A DNA stretch of 64,000 bases, from contig WRHK01000018.1 in assembly GCA_009783295.1 (NCBI GenBank), positions 1-64,000 on the forward strand, written 5' to 3'. This document shows positions 59,479-64,000 of the stretch, piece by piece. This stretch comes from Promicromonosporaceae bacterium. GTDB taxonomy: Bacteria > Actinomycetota > Actinomycetes > Actinomycetales > Cellulomonadaceae. Within the stretch, counting starts at the first letter, position 1. Every line of letters begins with the position of its first letter. The translations under genes and the position numbers were made by a program. The notes under the pieces were generated by a model. The model did not search any database and was not told where the DNA came from. It saw only the letters and a program-made list of their open reading frames with translations.

Positions 59479-60045
59479 ATGCGCGAGATCGTGGGGAGCG
59501 ACCTGCGGGAGGTCGCCGAGAAGACGCAGTCGCACGTGCGCGCGTTCCTCTCCACCGTCACCGAGGTCGCCTCGGGGGCCGCACCGGGAGCCGAGCTCTC
59601 GCTGCTGCTGCTGTCCACCGCCGACCTGGTCGCCTGCGGCGCCCACCTGGCGGCCATCACCGACATCGTGCCCGCCGAGCGCTTCGAGCCCGACGCCGGC
59701 GACGACATCGACGTCGACCCCCTGCGCGTCGCCCTCGCCCGGATGTTCGACGGCTTCGACGACTACGTCGAGGTGGTCGACCCCGTGCTCGGCGTCGAGA
59801 TCGGCCCCGCCACCGTCTCCGGCGACATCGCCTGCGTGGTCGAGGAGCTCGCCAAGGGCCTCGCCCACTACGACGACGGGCACGAGATCGAGGCCCTGTG
59901 GTGGTGGCAGTTCAGCTACCTGTCCTCCTGGGGCGAGCGGGCGACGTCGGCGCTGCGGATGCTCCAGTCGGTGCTGGCGCACCTGCGCCTCGACGTCGAC
60001 GACGACGTGGCGCAGGAAGCGGAGTACGACGCGCTGCACGCGTGA
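59479..60045 (+). CDS. DUF5063 domain-containing protein
   Basis: This 188-aa, acidic helical protein starts at ATG after GGGAGGAG, 12 nt past recR. It contains LLLLSTADLVACGAHLAA and ALWWWQFSYLSSWGERATSALRMLQSVLAHLR, the latter being the family's conserved Trp-rich C-terminal block. Members of DUF5063 commonly follow recR in actinobacteria, so the two probably share a transcript. The function is unknown; a role with RecR in repair is only suggested by position. Confidence 0.85.
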   Translation: MREIVGSDLREVAEKTQSHVRAFLSTVTEVASGAAPGAELSLLLLSTADLVACGAHLAAITDIVPAERFEPDAGDDIDVDPLRVALARMFDGFDDYVEVVDPVLGVEIGPATVSGDIACVVEELAKGLAHYDDGHEIEALWWWQFSYLSSWGERATSALRMLQSVLAHLRLDVDDDVAQEAEYDALHA

Positions 60046-60058
60046 GCGCGCGCTGACA

Positions 60059-60128
60059 ATCGGAACGTGCATCTGAGATCGGAACGTGCATCGCCCCGCA
60101 CGTTCCGATCTCAGAGGCACGTTCCGAT
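60059..60128. repeat. Nested 31-bp inverted repeat built of four 12-mers
   Basis: Arms 60059-60089 and 60098-60128 are complementary over 31 bp with one mismatch, around an 8-nt loop. Each arm has two copies of ATCGGAACGTGC (60059, 60078) or its complement (60098, 60117). It follows DUF5063 by 13 nt and precedes the TSUP gene. It could be a terminator, but such internal repetition points to a palindromic repeat element or a protein-binding array. Confidence 0.85.
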
Positions 60129-60152
60129 CGGCGCAGATGCGAGCATGTCCCG

Positions 60153-60929
60153 GTGCATGACCTCTCCCTGCTGACCTGGGTCCTCCTGCTTCTCGCCGGG
60201 TTCACGGCCGGGTGGGTGGACGCCGTCGTCGGCGGGGGCGGGCTGGTGCAGCTGCCCGCGCTGCTGCTGGTGCCCGGGCTCGCACCCGTGCAGGCCCTCG
60301 CGACCAACAAGGTCGGCTCGATCATGGGGACGTCGACGTCATCGATCACCTACGCCCGGCGCGTGCACCCCGACTTCACCACGGCCGGGCCCATGGCGGT
60401 CGCGGCGCTCGCGGGCGCCGTCGGGGGCGCGGCGGTGGCGTCGCACATCCCGGCGTCGGCGTTCAAGCCGATCATCCTCGTGGTGCTCGTCGCGGTGTTC
60501 GTCTACACGCTGCTCAAGCCGACGCTCGGCGAGCACACGGCCCTGCGCTGGGAGGGCAACCGGCACCGCGTCACCGCCGCGGCGACCGGCCTGGTGATCG
60601 GCGTGTACGACGGCATGCTCGGCCCGGGCACCGGGACGTTCCTGGTGATCGCGCTGGTGGGGGTGCTGGGGTACGCGTTCCTGCCGGCGTCCGCGCTCGC
60701 CAAGATCACCAACTTCGCCACCAACCTCGGCGCGCTGATCTTCTTTGTGCCCGCCGGGCACGTGGTCTGGCCGCTCGGGCTCGCGGTCGGCGCGGCGAAC
60801 CTGACCGGCGGGTACCTGGGTGCCCGGATGGCGGTGGCCCGGGGGTCGCGGTTCGTGCGGGTGGTGTTCGTCGTCGTCGTCGGGGCGCTCATCGTGCGGC
60901 TCGGATATGACGTTCTCCGGGGCGCGTGA
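60153..60929 (+). CDS. TSUP family (TauE/SafE) transporter
   Basis: This 258-aa membrane protein starts at GTG 60153. The two repeated halves of the family begin GFTAGWVDAVVGGGGLVQLPALL and GLVIGVYDGMLGPGTGTFLVIAL, both with the conserved glycine-rich helix motif. About eight helices are predicted. Members export sulphite, sulphoacetate or other sulphur-containing or organic anions. The substrate cannot be read. It is preceded by a large inverted repeat and followed closely by the monooxygenase-like gene. Confidence 0.88.
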   Translation: MHDLSLLTWVLLLLAGFTAGWVDAVVGGGGLVQLPALLLVPGLAPVQALATNKVGSIMGTSTSSITYARRVHPDFTTAGPMAVAALAGAVGGAAVASHIPASAFKPIILVVLVAVFVYTLLKPTLGEHTALRWEGNRHRVTAAATGLVIGVYDGMLGPGTGTFLVIALVGVLGYAFLPASALAKITNFATNLGALIFFVPAGHVVWPLGLAVGAANLTGGYLGARMAVARGSRFVRVVFVVVVGALIVRLGYDVLRGA

Positions 60930-60948
60930 TCCTGGCACCCTGCTGCCC

Positions 60949-61266
60949 ATGAGCATCGCGCGCACGCCCGAGCCGCCGTACACGGCCGTCATCTTCACGT
61001 CGCTGCGCACCCCCGGCGACCACGGGTACGACGTCATGGCGGCGCGCATGGAGGAGCTCGCCGCGCAGCAGCCGGGGTACCTGGGCATCGAGTCGGCACG
61101 CGAGGGCCTGGGGATCACGGTGAGCTACTGGTCCGACGACGCCGCCGCGGCCGCCTGGAAGCAGGTGCACGAGCACGTCGTGGCCCAGCAGCGGGGCATC
61201 GAGTCGTGGTACGCCGACTACGAGGTCCGCATCGCGACCGTCACGCGGGCGTACGGGAAACCGTAG
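60949..61266 (+). CDS. Antibiotic-biosynthesis-monooxygenase (ABM) superfamily protein
   Basis: This 105-aa protein starts at ATG 60949. The pattern [51 protein letters not shown], given in summary, is the ferredoxin-like ABM fold (about residues 10-80). Such proteins are dimeric haem oxygenase-like or quinone-type monooxygenases, or have no catalytic role; the residues here do not decide. Same strand as the TSUP gene (19 nt apart) and ahead of lysC. Confidence 0.75.
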   Translation: MSIARTPEPPYTAVIFTSLRTPGDHGYDVMAARMEELAAQQPGYLGIESAREGLGITVSYWSDDAAAAAWKQVHEHVVAQQRGIESWYADYEVRIATVTRAYGKP

Positions 61267-61343
61267 GTACCATCGTCAGCGCAAGCACAAGCACCCGGCG
61301 GGCCGTTGAGAGAGACGGAGGCCGGCGACAGAAAGAGCTGAGC

Positions 61344-63748
<2,405 letters not shown>

Positions 63749-63764
63749 GGCCCCGTTCGTACCC

Positions 63765-63834
63765 GCCTGTTCGGCAGTCCGTCGAACGATCGGCAACCCG
63801 CGTTGCCGATCCGCCCACGGACTGCCGAACAGGC
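63765..63834. terminator. Nested hairpin after asd (bidirectional terminator or repeat element)
   Basis: Perfect 18-bp outer arms (63765-63782 and 63817-63834; GCCTGTTCGGCAGTCCGT) enclose perfect 9-bp inner arms (63789-63797 and 63802-63810) around CCGC. It lies between asd and the converging partial gene, 16 nt and 3 nt away. The nested design recalls the element at 60059-60128. Confidence 0.8.
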
Positions 63835-63837
63835 TTG

Positions 63838-64000
63838 TCAGCAGTAAGCGTTGCCCGCGAGGTCGTCGCAGAAGAGGCGGGTTCTTGCCTCCGTCACCGT
63901 GAACGTGCCCGCGGTGCTCGTCGTGGTGATCGTTCCGGGGATGTCGGTCCAGGCGGCCGTGCCCGCGATGCGAAACTGGCCCTGCCACGTGGTGGTCAGC
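63838..64000 (-). CDS. C-terminal end of a probably secreted protein (runs off the window)
   Basis: The reverse strand reads about 54 codons to a TGA at 63838. The product ends TRLFCDDLAGNAYC and contains Thr-rich beta-strand sequence (TTTWQGQFRIAGTAAWTDIPG). Two cysteines near the end, Thr-rich composition and a beta-rich pattern suggest an extracellular or surface protein, perhaps with a C-terminal disulphide. Too short to name. Confidence 0.6.
   Translation of the reverse strand, partial: LTTTWQGQFRIAGTAAWTDIPGTITTTSTAGTFTVTEARTRLFCDDLAGNAYC

Overview
The window is a very GC-rich actinobacterial chromosome segment. Strong NNC/NNG codon bias, frequent GTG starts, ATGA/GTGA gene overlaps, a mycothiol-type nitroreductase, an MgtA-type lipid mannosyltransferase, a small SRP RNA and a perfect CebR/CelR box before a GH6 cellulase all point to Actinomycetota. 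The set of secreted polysaccharidases (GH10, GH6, GH81, GH2) suggests a plant-polymer degrader of the Micrococcales, near Cellulomonadaceae or Promicromonosporaceae. The genus is inference.

Layout. 1-2.9 kb: sparse accessory DNA with a truncated PIN-domain gene, a DUF4259 gene flanked by a 16-bp direct repeat, a PH-like membrane protein and a DUF6000-like protein, separated by long gene-poor stretches. 3-12.5 kb: secreted enzymes (GH10 xylanase, S53 sedolisin protease, a secreted nuclease carrying two chitin-binding-type modules) plus a LysR/MFS pair. 12.5-19 kb: TMEM175 channel, zinc alcohol dehydrogenase, and a glycolipid-type operon (GT87, MgtA-like GT4, second GT4, SGNH hydrolase). 19-26.4 kb: Nramp transporter, acyl-CoA dehydrogenase, a PnuC/Gfo-Idh-MocA pair, TetR with a mycothiol-type nitroreductase, and SDR with MerR. 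26.6-31.2 kb: three translationally coupled genes (cellulose-synthase-like GT2, HlyD-like protein, GH81 endo-1,3-beta-glucanase lipoprotein), read here as a candidate secreted beta-1,3-glucan (curdlan-like) system. 31-36.5 kb: uracil permease, LytR_C protein, ParB-like small protein, GH6 cellulase, and an MBL/MarR divergent pair.

36.5-64 kb carries the conserved actinobacterial block tRNA-Ser, ffs, dnaX, recR, DUF5063, lysC, asd, but it is interrupted. metQNI and a subtilisin-like protease lie between ffs and dnaX. A serine hydrolase, a complete mannoside-utilisation cluster and corA lie between dnaX and recR. In the mannoside cluster a ROK regulator precedes a ChvE/GguAB-type sugar ABC transporter, an AGE-family isomerase, a PfkB kinase and a GH2 beta-mannosidase. 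Together these could import mannosides, release mannose, isomerise it to fructose and phosphorylate it.

Regulatory sequence is readable in several places: a CebR/CelR operator, MerR and MarR palindromes in divergent regions, a palindrome before Nramp, two probably leaderless genes (SDR and ROK), an internal start for the LysC beta subunit, and a proline-rich upstream peptide with alternative hairpins before corA. Many gene ends carry long GC-rich hairpins. No CRISPR array, prophage or intact insertion sequence was seen.
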